Both the position numbers and the translations under genes were made by a program. The notes under the pieces were generated by a model. It saw only the letters and a program-made list of their open reading frames with translations, was not told the origin of the DNA and made no database searches. 64,000 nucleotides of DNA from Torreya grandis (lineage: Eukaryota; Streptophyta; Pinopsida; Cupressales; Taxaceae): the NCBI GenBank assembly GCA_037957365.1, contig JARHVA010002005.1, forward strand, positions 497,501-561,500. Reading direction: 5' to 3'. Of the stretch, positions 1-12,449 are shown piece after piece (position 1 is the first letter of the stretch; every line of letters starts with the position of its first letter).

Positions 1-1335
1 CATATCAAAGATTTATGAGACATGTTTTTCATGGTTGCATCCATAAAAATATTAAGGATTATGTTGATTACTTATTATCAAAATAAAAACATCAAAAAAT
101 AAAACTCTTGATTTGTGACAAATATTTAAATTATTATGAAAATATAATTCTCATTTAAATATAAGAAATGTATTTTTGGAGTTACAGTAATTAAATTATT
201 GGGTTTCATTATTTCTCGAAGGGGTATAGAAGTTGAGCCTAAAAAGTAAAAACATAGACTTGATATTCAACCACTAAAAAATATCAAGAAAATTTGATGT
301 TTATAAGGACACATGAAAAATATATGATGTTGTGTGGCTAAATTGGTAGATAAAACAATATATTATACACATTTACTTAATAAAGACACCAAATTTAAAT
401 GGGATGAAGCTTTTTACATAATAATTTAATGTAATTAAGGAACATATTATGATTCCACCATTTCTTATGCCTCTCATTCTAAATAATCCTATTTTATTAA
501 ATATTTTAGATATTAATATTGATTTAAAGCTTTGCTTATACAACATGATGATAATCACCTTGATTGTGCCATTTATTACACTAGTCACACAGTTCTTGAT
601 TATGAGAAAAACTATCTTTCCATTGAAAAGATGTGTTTGACACTTGTTTTTATTGTGCAAAAATTATGATATTATCTAATTCATAATGAGACTCATGTTA
701 TTACTAAATTTTATCCACTTCTATATCCTATGTTAAAAACCCATTTGTCAAGATGCATAGTAAAATGGGTAATGTTTCTTACTAAAATCAATTGTTATTT
801 CATTTCATAAATTATATTAAATCACAAGTTTTCACATCTTAGTTAGTTATTACTCCATTACAATATACAACAAAAATCACTTATGGATTTAGATATGAAT
901 TCACCTCTTATAGCATTGACAATGAAAATTGGACAATGAATTTTAATTTATCTAAATGTGTTATAGGGTATGAGGTAAAAATTATAATCATTACACATAA
1001 AGGTTTATCCACACACTTTTATTTCACTTAGGATTACATTAACCAATAATATTGGTGAATATTAACTTATTATTCTTTATTTATTAATAATGAATAAGTT
1101 GAACATAAAATACATATGCATATATAGTGATTCACAGCTTTTCATTAATCAAGTATTACATATTTAGAAAACAAAAGAAGATAATATTATTATTTATTAA
1201 GCTATGGTCCAATGGCTAATTGCATAATTATATCCTTTTTCCATTGAAAATATTACTTAGGAAGATAATTCTCATGCCAATGGAATGGATAGTGTTAATT
1301 TTTTAATTAGAATTGATATTGATGATTATTGTAGA
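1..1335 (+). pseudogene. Ty3/gypsy element A pol, 5' part: RT end, RNase H and second (archaeal-type) RNase H
   Basis: This is the left half of a gypsy polyprotein that continues at 29008. Bases 3-300 read, over two frames, as the RT palm/thumb: FMRHVFHGCIHKNIKDYVDY, then CIFGVTVIKLLGFIISRRG and EVEPKK. Bases 380-850 give the pol RNase H (LLNKDTKFKWDEAF, then ALLIQHDD, AIYYTSHTVLDYEKNYLSIE). Bases 925-1320 give a second RNase H module: NWTMNFNLSKCVIGYEVKII, then YSDSQLFINQVLH, then EDNSHANGMDSVNFLI. A tandem second RNase H is characteristic of plant Tat-lineage gypsy elements, so I infer Tat. Several stops and frameshifts make it non-functional. It stops abruptly at 1335, where the LTR of element B begins. 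Confidence 0.85.
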
Positions 1336-2670
1336 TGATATTTTGTGATTATGTAGAACCTCAATCTTGTACACTTAGAAAACTCAAACCTTAGTTGTTC
1401 TTGTTAGTTCTATACTCCCCTTGCTTTGACAAGACTCACATCTAATCTAGATTGTATCAATTGAACTATATCTTAGTCTAACCAATCTTATAATGATGGA
1501 ATAGACATTATATATTTCCTAGAATGCTCAAAATGTACTTATATTACATCTATATAAGTTCTAAGGCTATACCTATTTTAATAGTCCCTAAGCATTAACA
1601 TTTGGGATAAATAATAACATCAACAGTACTATCTCATCCTTATGTAAGTCTCTAATTACCAAAAGTCATCAAATTTTTAAATTAAATGTATCCTAATGGT
1701 TTACCTAAGTGCTTTAGTGTGAGTCATTACTCCAAAAGTATTGATATAAATACAAGATCAATCCTCATTCATTCCTCACTTAGGAAATATCAAATCAACC
1801 AATACACTTATCAAAAATTACTTTATCAAGAATTAAATTGATAAAATATTCCCTATTTCCATACCAATAATAGGAAAACACATCTATAGTTCTAAAGTAC
1901 TAAAGGAACAACCCAAGATCTAGATTTGACAAGTTACAAGATAGGTCACTATTATACTTGTTTTACACACATTCTATGATTCACACACAAAAAGATATGT
2001 AGGGGAGAACTACATCAGTCTCAGGCCCTCTTTAAAGTATTGGTTATATACATATAATCCTTTGATAGGGGTCATTAGGGTAAGATTAACAATTTATTGA
2101 CACTAATCCATTTTTTCTTAGGGTCACATTGAATATAGCAAGCTAGGGTTTTGCCATTTCACAAGGAGTGATTATCCATGACCCAGATATAAATACACCA
2201 AAGTGAAAGTGAATGTAAGCCAAAAATCATCTAGTGGTCACATCTTATTTCAATAGACATTCTATATAGGACACTAATATTAGACATAGATAGTAGCATC
2301 GATTTAATCATCTAGGACTGATGCAACTATATATGTAGCTAGAGGCACTGGACCCAAAGTTTGACAACTATTAAAGAATTGTCTTCCGAATTGATTTCAT
2401 CTTATTCCACATTGAGAAATTTATTATCATTAGAAAAAGATAATTATTTATCTTATTTTTCATTTCTATATCTAGCATAGTTTTGCTTTCCATATTTAAA
2501 TTATCTCAACATATTAAATTTAGTGTATGATTATATCTAGGTTTAGTATTTAATTATCTTGGTAAAGATTTATATATCACCCTTGTGTTATTTCATTTAT
2601 ATGTTATTAACCATAATATTAAAGTGTAAATTTAACTGCACATTTAATTTTAGGTTTAAATAATTATTCA
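1336..2670 (+). repeat. Left LTR of element B
   Basis: This 1.3 kb repeat aligns in order with 22745-23180, 27113-27247 and 28246-29007. Shared landmarks are the opening TATTTTGTGATTATGTA, the stretch near 1500 (GATGGAATAGA), CCTCATTCATTC near 1765, AAAACACA near 1874, AGGGTCACATTGAA near 2120 and TTTTAGGTTTAAA near 2652. The many differences between the copies indicate an old insertion. Confidence 0.8.
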
Positions 2671-3559
2671 ACATTATCCATGTGAATATGAATTTTTTTA
2701 TGATCTAGGGTTTCTTAGCCTCCTAGGGTTTCAACTTCTTGTGAATGGATTTTTAGATCTACCCTAGGGTATTACCTCCTATGGTAATAACATATTCATG
2801 TGTAAATAATTTTAAGTTTATTTTTAATGGATCAACACATTTTTTAATCTAAATAGGTTAATTTGAAAAGTAATCAGAGATATTTTCTACACATATTGTT
2901 CTATGCCAAAACCTCTTTTTGTTAGCTAAAATTTAGTACGAATGTTTTAATTTTTGTAAGTTAATATTTTTATTAAATATTGGAATAAAATTCAAATGGT
3001 TTAATTATTTTGATATTAATTTTTGGGTTTCATCAAAAATTAGATTTTATTCATAAACATCTCTCATCTCTCTAAAATGTATTCTAGTTTTATTTCAATT
3101 GCTGATTTTTTTATTTGTAATATTATAGGGTTTGCCTGTGAAACATTCAGAAATTAATTATCCTATTTATGATTCATATTATATCAAAATTTATATTCCT
3201 CATATATTTTTCATAAATATTACTATATAGACAAAAAATTATTTTAGTTCACCAAAACATTGTACATATTCTCCAAATTTAGAAATTTACTATTTTAAGT
3301 AAATTTAGATCTATGGGTCATACATGTACTTTTGTTTCCATATTTTTATGGGTTCATCTCATTTCCTATTTTAATATAAAAAAATATCTCATTTTTTCAA
3401 AAAACTTAACCAATAGTCCTAAATTGCCATAAATTTGGAAATAATGTTTCTCATGGATAATTATGTTGATTATTTCATCGCCCAATACCTTATAATTCAT
3501 CTTACTTGTCATATATCATTCATAATGATCATATGTTGATATATAAGGGATACAAAACC
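2671..3559. other. Non-coding, leader of element B up to the LINE
   Basis: This AT-rich stretch lies between the left LTR of B and the first recognisable LINE endonuclease codons. I see no convincing primer-binding site just after 2670 and no open frame of note. The 5' end of the LINE probably lies in its right part. Confidence 0.5.
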
Positions 3560-6500
3560 TACATTCTTGCATGATACTCCTTGTTCTAATTTTTAAAATA
3601 AAAGTGCTTCAAATATCAAGCAATGATTAATCTCTTGTCAAAATTCATTTTGCAATGTAATAAAATTGATATCTAGATGCCAACATGAAAGGATGTCAAG
3701 ATGAATGAGGAGAGTTTTAAGAAAATAGCTAACTACATATGTCCTAAGGCTGCTTTTTGCATTATTCTAGCTGAAGGGGGTTCAGGTGGGATTGTAACTA
3801 TGTGGAACAATGCAAAAATGTAGGGATCTATTATTACTTATAATAATCATTTTTTGATTATTAACTTCTCTTTGTCCTCTTTAAACTAGTCATTGATCAA
3901 TGTCTATGGCCCAAATAACAGAGCATTGAGGCAAAATTTATAGACCAATTTGAGTAGCTTTAGGACTAACACCGTGCACACTAGATGGATGCTGGCTGGA
4001 GACTTTAACACTCTGTTATACCCTTCAGAAAAACATGGTGGGATTATTGATTACTCTAATAGCATGTTTGACTTTGCTAAATTTATAAATGATTGGGGAT
4101 TTTTGGATGTTGAATTGCAAAATCAAAATTTCACCTGGTCTAACAGAAGAAAAGGAGACCAAATGATCCATGTTATGTAAGACAGATTTCTTATTTCTAG
4201 TAACTAGGATGATTATCATAATATGCATTTGCAGGCTTTTCCTAGAACCATGTTTGATCATTGCCCTATCTTCCTCAGTTAGAAAGATCAAGGACAATGT
4301 GGTCCTTTACCCTTCCATTTTGAAGTTATGTGGAATAAAGATAAATACTTCATATAATTGGTGGCCCAGTGGTGGCAAATTCCTATCTAGGGCACTCATA
4401 TGTTGAAATTAGTCCAAAAACTTTAGCACATCAAATAAGAAGTTCATGGATGGAATAGATATAGCTTTGGTCAGGGCTTTCATCAGAAGAAAAACATAGC
4501 TGGAAAACTTGTAGATATTCAGTAGTGGATTGCTCAAGGAGATGATTCAGAAGACACTTCTAAAGAAAAGAATGCCTTGATTTCTGACTGGAAGAATCTT
4601 ATGGATAGAGAAGAGTTTTTTTGGAAATAAAAATCTAGATTTTAGTGGCTCAAATAGGGGGACAAGAACACAACCTTATTTCATCTCTCAGCTATGAAAC
4701 ATAAGAAGGCTAACTCCATAATGAAGCTATGTTTGGAAAATGGCAACATTATAACTGAAGATAATGAGACAGGGGAACAAGCTAGGATATTCTTTCAGAA
4801 TTTGCTGATTGAACAAACTAATGATGATGGGAATGGTAGAACTATGAATCAATTCATTGATAAAATCCCCTATTTGATAATTGAGGAAGACAACTTGGAG
4901 ATGTTAAGGCCTATATCCGAGGAGGAAGTCTGTGCTATTTTATTCTCTATGAGTTACTTCAAAGCCCCAGGTCCTGATGGCTTCCCTCTTATATTCTTCT
5001 ACGAATATTTGGATATAATGGAAATAGATCTTACTACTGCTATCCATATCTTCTTCATATTAGGTAAACTTTTGAAACAAGTTAATAATACTTTTATAGT
5101 ACTTGTTCCTAAAAGGTCACAACCCACACACCTTTTGGAATTCAAACCTATTAGTTTGTGTAACACTATTTATAAGCTTTGCACTAAAGTTCTAGTTATA
5201 AGAATCCAATCTTTTTTAAAAAAAATTATTTCCCCTACTCAAAAAGGCTTTGTCTCAGGTCGACAAATTCTTAATGCTATGATCTCCACTCATGAGACTA
5301 TTCATTCCATGGACAAGATTAGAATCCCTGGTAAGGCTCTTAAGCTAGACATCTCTAAATCATATGATAGGGTCTCATGGACTTTTCTATTTCAAGTCAT
5401 CAAGAAGTTTGGATTTAATGATAAAATGTCTCGCCTTGTATGGAACTTTGTTTCTTATACTAATTTTTTTATTTTGGTCAATGGGGTCCCTAGAGGTTTC
5501 TTCTCTTCTTCGAGAGGAATCAGCTAGGGGGACCTTCTCTCCCCTTACTTGTTCATCATAATGGTAGAGGCATTGGCGAGATACATACAAGCTAATATAG
5601 AATCTAAACATTTAGTGGGAATCAAACCTACTTCCTCCCTTCCCCCTATGGTAGTGCAGTAGTTTGTGGATGATACCATTCTTTTTGGCATCTCTTCAGT
5701 GATTGAAGCTAGGAGATGGAAGAATATTTTAAATAACTATGCCATAGAGTCTGGGCAAAGAATAAATTTTTAAAAAAGCAATGTGTACTTATTTAATACT
5801 CTTAATGACCTTAGATAAAAAATCATTAACATCCTGAATTGTGTTGAAGCTGATCTACCTGCTACCTATTTGGGCCTTCCCCTCATGGTATAAGAGGTAT
5901 CTCCAAGTTTTTGGAATGGAATATTGGAAAGAACTCAGAAGAAACTACTTTGTTGGAAAGGGAAACTTCTCAGCAGTGTAGGCAAACTGTAGCTTCTTTA
6001 GGCCTCTCTACAAGGGATTCCAACCTAGTTCTTATCTCTCTTTAAAATACCTACATATTTTGCCAACAAATTAGAATAGATTCAAAGAAAATTCTTATGG
6101 ATGGGACTGGAAGATAAATAGAGAATGGCTTTGGTCAGTTGGGAAAAAGTGTGTCTTCTAAAATCACATGGTGGCCTTAATATTAGATCCATCAGGAACA
6201 TGAAAAAATCCCTTCTCTTAAAAATCAATTGGAATCTGATTCATAAATATAAGGATTGGGAGAAATCATGTATACCAAATATATGCATAGTTCTGATGGT
6301 TCCAACTTTCTCCAATAGGTAGGGCTACCCTAGGGATCTATGATATGGAATAAAATGCTAAAAAGTAGAAGCCATCTTAAGCAAGGAATTAGATGGAAAT
6401 TAGGAAATGGTTGGCATATTAAATTCTAGAATGACATTTGGGTAAAGGATAAGGCTCTTATCACATAGGGAAACTATAGATAAATTGCTGACATTGCTAC

Positions 6501-7760
6501 ACAGTTTTTTAGAGATAAAGTCAGCGATTACATGGATAATAACAATGGCATAAGGAGCTAGAAAAATATATTTGATTATTGTGCTCATTAGTCTGAGGTC
6601 TTTCTTAGAGTTCTAGATATTCAATAGTTGATTTAGGGGATCAGAATCCTTCTCTTCCCATGAGAAGATGAATAGTACTGGTGGTTAGATAAGAAAGGAT
6701 GGTTCTCTGTTAAGTCTGCTTATCATTTGCTAATTCCTGAGGTTCAGAATAAGGAGACATGGAAAAAAGTTTGGAACTATAAAATTATACCAAAAATCAA
6801 CATGTTTTGGTGGACTGCTACTCATAACAAAATTTTAACCCAAGATAACCTTCATAAGAGAGGGTTTACCTTGGTCAACAGATACTATTTGTGTTTTTTA
6901 AAAGAGGAAACTAATTCTCACCTTTTCATACACTATGATTTTGCCCAGGAACTTTGGGGCATAATCCTAAATAATGTTGGTATTGAGTGGGTCTATAATT
7001 CTGACCTCAAGGAAGTCATTATCAGCTGAAATCCTACCTTTTCTCATCCTTGGCTCATTGAATTATGGAATCAAACTCTACCCTGTTTGAGTTGGATTTT
7101 ATGGAAAGAGTGCAACCACAAAATTTTTAAGGATACTATTAGAAATACCTCTCAGATGTTTCATTCTTTTGTTAAGACTCTTTTGGAAAGTGTCACTATT
7201 TCTCATATTCATACTACAGAGAAACCCCTAACTCAAGAAGAAGAACAAATTGTGGCCAAATGGAAGGTACTAAATCATATTCCTAATTATAATAATTCTA
7301 AAATTCTTCAGAGACTTAATACTAGATGGAATCCCCCAAAGCCTAACTAGTTGAAATTTAACTTTGATGGGGCCTATAAGTCTAATGGTAAAGCTAGTGG
7401 GGAGGGATTATAAGAAATGACAAAGGGTGGATCATTGTTTTCTATGCTAGTGGAATAGGCTACCAAAGTAATAACTATGTTGAAGTAACTACTCTTATAT
7501 CGGGGATAAAATTGGATATATCCCTTAGTATAAGGAATTTGAGTATCCAGGGGGACTCTAAAATGGTTATCGATGCAATTAAAAAAGCATCGAGTGTGGG
7601 CATTAAGTTAAAATATTTCATTAGGGATATTCAATTTCTTTTGTAGAAGCTCACCAAATTTATATTTCACATATTTATAGAGATATAAATAGTTTAGTTG
7701 ATGCATATGCCAATCTCGGCTAACAATTATCAAATTGGTGATGCTGGTGCCAAATATATC
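3560..7760 (+). pseudogene. LINE ORF2: AP endonuclease, reverse transcriptase, zf-RVT and RNase H
   Basis: This would encode the target-primed reverse transcription protein of a plant L1-like LINE. The endonuclease (about 3560-4400) shows SGGIVTMWN, INVYGPN, LAGDFNTLLYPSEKHGG and a FDHCPIF segment. The RT (about 4690-5900) is the best-kept part: 277 codons are open at 4694-5527. It has FKAPGPDGF, the conserved ALKLDISKSYDRVSW, and the catalytic FVDD near 5668 intact. A zf-RVT linker follows at 6740-7000 (INMFWWTATHNKILTQDNLH, then ETNSHLF) with some metal ligands lost. The RNase H is at 7350-7760 (LKFNFDGAYKSNGKASGEG, then a GDSKMVIDAI frame). More than ten in-frame stops occur, many TAG where the family has Gln or Trp, for example S-stop-GDLLSP at 5525. 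Not functional. Confidence 0.9.
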
Positions 7761-7989
7761 ATATCCCTTTAAATATTAGGGATCTCATCCAAAAGGAAAT
7801 GATGTGTTAAGGATAAGTCAGACATATTGGAAGGATAACTCTATTAGTTGGTCCCTTTGGAGGGTATCGATGTAGATCTTAGAGTTTGGGGCCTATTATA
7901 CTCTTTTGATAATAATTTTTGATTTATTATACCAATTTGTTAAGGCAAGTGGACTACTTCATCATTATAGAGATTGCTAAGAAATTATG
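7761..7989 (+). other. Spacer between LINE RNase H and ORF-X
   Basis: No domain is recognised here. There is no LINE-type 3' end or poly(A) in this spacer, which is one reason to consider ORF2 and ORF-X parts of a single unit. Confidence 0.45.
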
Positions 7990-9540
7990 TTTAAGCATGG
8001 GATGAGTAAGTGTCATCTCTACATGATATAATGAGTTATGTGCTATCTCATCATCATTATGCATATTCATGAGCAAGGGCTTGTGGCTACTTCAATTATG
8101 ATGGTAAAAATTGGGGAATCTCTGGGTCTACTATGTAAGTCCAAAATAAGGGGTAATAAAATTCAAATGAAACTAATTTCTTGCTATGAGTTCAAAGATA
8201 ACTCGGTGGTATGGCACTACTACAAATACGGTGGGATTAGTCCCTATCTAGAGAGGCTCAATGGGTTTGACGAAAAGTTGTCTGAATAATTTGTGAGGTC
8301 TTAGCTAAACCGGTGAGTCACTATTAGAGGAATTAGCTTTGAGATTTTAGAAAAGATGATAGCTATGGCTACTAACATGTCTACGTAGGGGATGAAGGTA
8401 CAATAGAAAACAAAAATAATGGACCTTTCTAGCCAAAAGTTATTTCTTGGAGAAGGTGAAGAACTTGCACCTTATTAAGGAGGATTTGATCGAGTCAAAT
8501 TGCCTGAGCCTTGAGATGATGTGTGCTTCATTCTCATGAAGTATTTCATGTTGGAGGGATGTTTCACTAGGTTTTACAATTATCATCTCCCCCTTCTGAA
8601 TCATTTTAGGCATAATGATCTTATTAGCTTTCCCTTTTATCTCCTCTCTTCCCTAGAGCATTCAGTCCTTAGGGTGAGAGCTAAATTGAAAAACAAACTT
8701 GATATGAATCCTATCCCCCTTCATCAGGGCATCATTTTTTGCCTATATAATTTCCATCGTGCCCTTGAGCCATCCAAGACTATTAGAATTGATAGCAGGG
8801 AATTTTCTTCTAACCCTTTTGCTGGTGATATTGTCAAAGAGCCTTGTCCTTCCCCTGTCTCTACTAAAACTAAAGAAGTTTCCTTCTCTACCCTTGAGGA
8901 GACTCCCTTAGACACCTGAGGCTCCTTTGTGAGTATGAAGGACAAGAAGAGGAAATTTTATGCTAGTGAAGATGGTATTGGGGGGACTACTGTGGGGACC
9001 CCTAAAAATCCTTATAGGACCCCAGGGGGTCAAGGTAGTAAATATCATCTATCCACTAAGGTTAGTAAGGAGGGCCTCTCCTTAGGAGTTCAACGGTCAG
9101 GGTGGATTGCTGGCAAACCAACTCCCAAGGGTAGGCTTATTGACTACTTTGAGAGCACCTCGGAGGAAGCCACTCAAGATCAAGATAACAAGGAATTGAA
9201 AGTTCAGGAAATCTCTAAGGATACTGAAGGTAAGCAGGAGACAAGAGAATTTGAGGCTATTGTTGAGGATGTTACTGACTTTGTGTAAAATAATGACAAA
9301 GAGGGAAAGATGTATGTGGAAGAATCTAATAATGAAAATAAAACTGAGACTAGTTTGAGAGATGAAATTGCTACCTTGAAGGGTCGCATTCAGAAATTGG
9401 AGCAAAACTTTACCACTGGGCTTTGGAATTCTATTCTCCTGAACATGTCTATGCTATAGGACTTGGGTACTACTGCTTCTACTATCAATGTAGAGAAAAC
9501 TAAGAAATTGGATGACCTCATTAAATCTATGTTTAAGTAA
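7990..9540 (+). pseudogene. ORF-X copy 1: transposon-associated protein of unknown function with C-terminal coiled coil
   Basis: I do not recognise a named family with certainty. The N-terminal half (8095-8640) reads YLERLNGFDEKLSE, VTIRGI, EKMIAMATNMST and then LLNHFRHNDLISFPFYLLSS. It aligns along its length with the remnant at 23391-24992, so the frame is real. The style (an LHG/IRG strand, an 'IA..T.L.T.GIKF' segment, then 'LNHFRH') recalls plant 'putative transposon protein' domains. After a Ser/Pro/Lys-rich linker (8800-9290) comes an acidic stretch and a short coiled coil (RDEIATLKGRIQKLEQNF, near 9360). Open pieces lie at 8521-8919 and 8929-9288, separated by stops. A Gag- or ORF1-like self-assembly or nucleic-acid-binding role is possible but unproven. 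Confidence 0.65.
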
Positions 9541-9735
9541 GGAGAGATCTGGCCTCCTTAGCTCTTATTTTTCTAGATTTTTTGCCTCTCATTTTTTCCT
9601 TTTCTAGTTTGTTTTAGTTTTGCTGTGTCTATCGATTCACTAAATGTGATGTTCCTATTTTAAGGCATCATTTATGTTGATTGCCTTCATGATTTCTATG
9701 CTTTTATAAGGGTTTGGACCCTAGTTTTCCACCTT
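9541..9735 (+). other. T-rich 3' region and terminus shared with the ORF-X copy 2 locus
   Basis: This pyrimidine-rich tail ends in AGGGTTTGGACCC, TTTTCCACCTTATTTAATC and AAAAACA. The downstream end of copy 2 (about 25315-25372) has the same order: AGGGTTTTGGGGTCCC, then CTTTTACCTTAATCTAAAACA. Comparable ends are common in plant LINE 3' UTRs. Confidence 0.55.
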
Positions 9736-10333
9736 ATTTAATCAAAAACATGAAAGGAAGCCTCATTATTTTGATAATTTATTTAATGTAGCTAATGATC
9801 AATGTATTACATATGAATATCTATAAGAAAACCTAAAACATGATAAACCCATTTCTATTCCTTATAGATATGATCACAAAATACCTAATTTGGAACCTCT
9901 TTCCCTTACTTCTATCTCCAATAACAAAAGGTTTAAAAAGGTAAAATTTATTCCCTTTATGGAATACGATACAATATACATGATGGAAGTTATCATGGAA
10001 GATGATGAATATTTTCTTGTGCATAAATTCCTAAGATTAATCTAAAATTAAAAACTTTCCTTCTTTGTCACATGATGGAAATATTAAAAATATTATCCCT
10101 TATATGGATCACTCAAATGAACATAACACAAGTACTCATCCTTATATAGTAGGATAAATTATAGTGGTTAATATTCGTTAATTCATGAATATTCATATTT
10201 TTAGATTTTGGTTTTAGCAGTTTTTAGGGTTGATAGATGGGACTAGATCACCTAAATTTATGGGATATAAATTAATTTTGGGGTCACCTCACCAAACATA
10301 TAAAACATTATCTTAGAATATAGTTTAATTCAC

Positions 10334-10336
<3 letters not shown>
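9736..10336 (+). other. Element B interior with a short coding-like stretch of unknown identity
   Basis: One plus frame from about 9751 to 10042 has a single stop over some 95 codons, including a segment reading FIPFMEYDTIYMMEVIMEDD. I cannot assign it. Its position between the LINE end and the gag-like remnant suggests it is part of B's interior. From 10043 to 10336 I see no coding signal. Confidence 0.35.

Positions 10337-10371
<35 letters not shown>
10337..10371. repeat. (AC)n microsatellite
   Basis: About 17 uninterrupted AC units. Confidence 0.95.
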
Positions 10372-10373
<2 letters not shown>

Positions 10374-10939
10374 ATACCTGTCACCCCCAATATCAAATAA
10401 GGTAGAGCTATTTAGCATATCCATTCAGTAGAGCCATTTAGTAGAGCCTTTCGGCGGATGCCTATAGTGTATTCAAATGGTTACATGAAAATCCTTTAAT
10501 AAATCTTTAGACCTTGTAGATTCATCAAGGCTGTGAATCAAAAATTGCCTAAATGAATCTAAGCAAGATTTGGATATGGGATCTTAAAATTTAACTTATT
10601 ATATACATCTAAACTATACAAATTCATATATTAATTCTCTTGATATTATTTTATATTTTAAAGATAAAAATCATAATAATATCCAAATTAGTGGAAACAC
10701 ATTATCTTCTACTTTTCTTCTAACTCTAATGAAACAATAAAATGTTTTTTCTAAGGGATTCCTAATGAAAGCATTTCCTACAACAAATAAAAATCATGAA
10801 AATTATAGTAATGAAAATGTTCCTTTCTTAGACAATAATGATACACATAAAGTATTAAGTGAAATCATTTCCCCTACTTCTTAATATGTCATAAAACTTA
10901 AAGTAATGTTGTACCTTTCAATAATATTGATATCAATCT
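10372..10939. other. Decayed element B interior, no gene
   Basis: Near 10400-10450 there is a small imperfect repetition of GTAGAGC and ATTTAG words. Nothing else is recognisable. Confidence 0.5.
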
Positions 10940-12290
10940 TCGTTCTATTTAAAAACATATAATTACCTATTTAGACATAGGGGTTGCTTTATAAAATATT
11001 GAAAATCCATTTGATGATCATCCTAACCCTAACATGGGTGATATATATCATTCGTATAACTAGATCAAGGCTATCATTTATCTGAAGAGTAAAGTAGCCA
11101 ACCCTAGAGTTCAAATGAAGGTAATCAATCTAAAATACTTAGGGCTTGTGCTTGTGAATCCGTAAAAGATAAAACCACCAGTATGACTAAGTTAATAAAT
11201 GAATTAAAGCTAATATTACATAATTACAAAATCCAAAACATGTTATTGTTAATCATGTGTCTACATATTCATTTACCAATGTTTTTCCCAATAAGCTTTG
11301 TTATCCAAGTTCTAATCTACAAATGTGAACATCTAAAACAAGTAATTCAAGTATTATACCAAATATTATGAAAAGAACAAGTGAGATCCTAAGATAAATG
11401 ATTAAATATAGAGTGATAAAATTACATAATCCACCTCTTATCATGAAATTCAATTACTATTGTGCATATCATAGAATGCGTGTGCATCATATAAACCATT
11501 GTTTTGCATTAAAGAACTGAATACAAAGTTTTAAGATAGTGGAGACCCTATAATTAATACATCACTCAAGAAAACCACTCAAATTATGAGTACCTCTCCT
11601 ATAACACAAATTACAAAACAACAAATATGGGTACCAAATAAAAATTCAGAGCAAAAATTATTGCAAATATCAAACATGGAACAAGAAAAGGTTGAAAAGA
11701 CAAATCAGATCAAGAAAAAGATAGAAATATACCTTTTAATAATGATACTCAATTTTCAAAATAGTATGGTTTTGGAAATAAATATTTCCAAAACTTTGGT
11801 TATCATGGTCAAATATTAGGAAAACATTCCCAAGGCATCACTCACCCTATTTCCACATTTAATTAGAATGAATACCAAGTCTTGGGTTCTATTGGTAATA
11901 CTAATGTAAATCATTTAACGATACATTTTATAAGGGACAAAATACTACAAATGAAATAAAATCCAAGAAAAATGAACAAAATTAACAAGATATATTTCCT
12001 AAACACCAAGAAGAACACAACATAATAAATATGGTAACATCACAAAAAGAGCAATTGGAACATCAAATATTTAAACTAGGATTTATATCAAAAATGTTCT
12101 CAAAGAAAGAGTCACTTGAAAAATATAAATTTCTAAATGTGGTTAAAAGGGGGAAACTACAATCTCTTACTACTCATATACATGGTGAGAAATCTACACA
12201 TGAACAGTTTAACAAACCATTTTTGGAATCCCTCAATAACATACCACATGTTCTATACATATCTACAGGACATAATACCTATTGATTGGA
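10940..12290 (+). pseudogene. Gypsy gag-like remnant, probably element B's own
   Basis: The best landmark is near 11440-11520: YYCAYHRMRVHHINHCFALKN. It fits the 'YC.FH...GH.T..C..LK' segment that gypsy Gag proteins of the Tat/Athila type carry before the protease. Upstream, near 11000, NPFDDHPNPNMG is Gag-like. Downstream, open pieces at 11586-11819 and 12031-12285 are Lys/Gln-rich, and the last (LEHQIFKLGFISKM, then PFLESLNNIP) loosely resembles the helical segment before gypsy protease. No protease DSG/DTG motif was found. Heavily degraded, and the assignment to B rests on position and strand. Confidence 0.45.
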
Positions 12291-12449
12291 TCCCTCACAA
12301 ATAAATAAAGAACCATATGTGGATAAATCCTAATCAAATATCCCAACTATAAAAATACCAAAAGAGATTGATAACCTTTCTAATTCTACTATGCATGCAT
12401 ATGGCACATATGATACAAAGCCTACATAGAAGAATCTTCTTGAAGATAT
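12291..12449. other. Short non-coding stretch before the tandem duplication
   Basis: No gene or repeat is recognised here. Confidence 0.5.

Larger units (their letters stand above)
3560..9735 (+). mobile_element. Plant L1-like LINE with an additional downstream ORF
   Basis: The order is an ORF2-type pseudogene (3560-7760), a spacer, a second coding remnant (7990-9540, ORF-X) and a T-rich 3' region. That region ends AGGGTTTGGACCC...TTATTTAATCAAAAACA near 9735, which looks like a plant LINE 3' end. No ORF1 of the usual DUF4283/CCHC type is visible upstream. Whether ORF-X belongs to the LINE or to a second element fused to it cannot be settled here, but a second ORF-X copy near 24 kb is followed by a similar 3' end. 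Confidence 0.7.

Noticed and set aside
1..1335. Endogenous pararetrovirus (caulimovirid) as source of the RT-RNase H
   Set aside because: The second RNase H after the first, the downstream integrase at 29008-30380 and the RT wording fit a Ty3/gypsy retrotransposon; pararetroviruses have no integrase.
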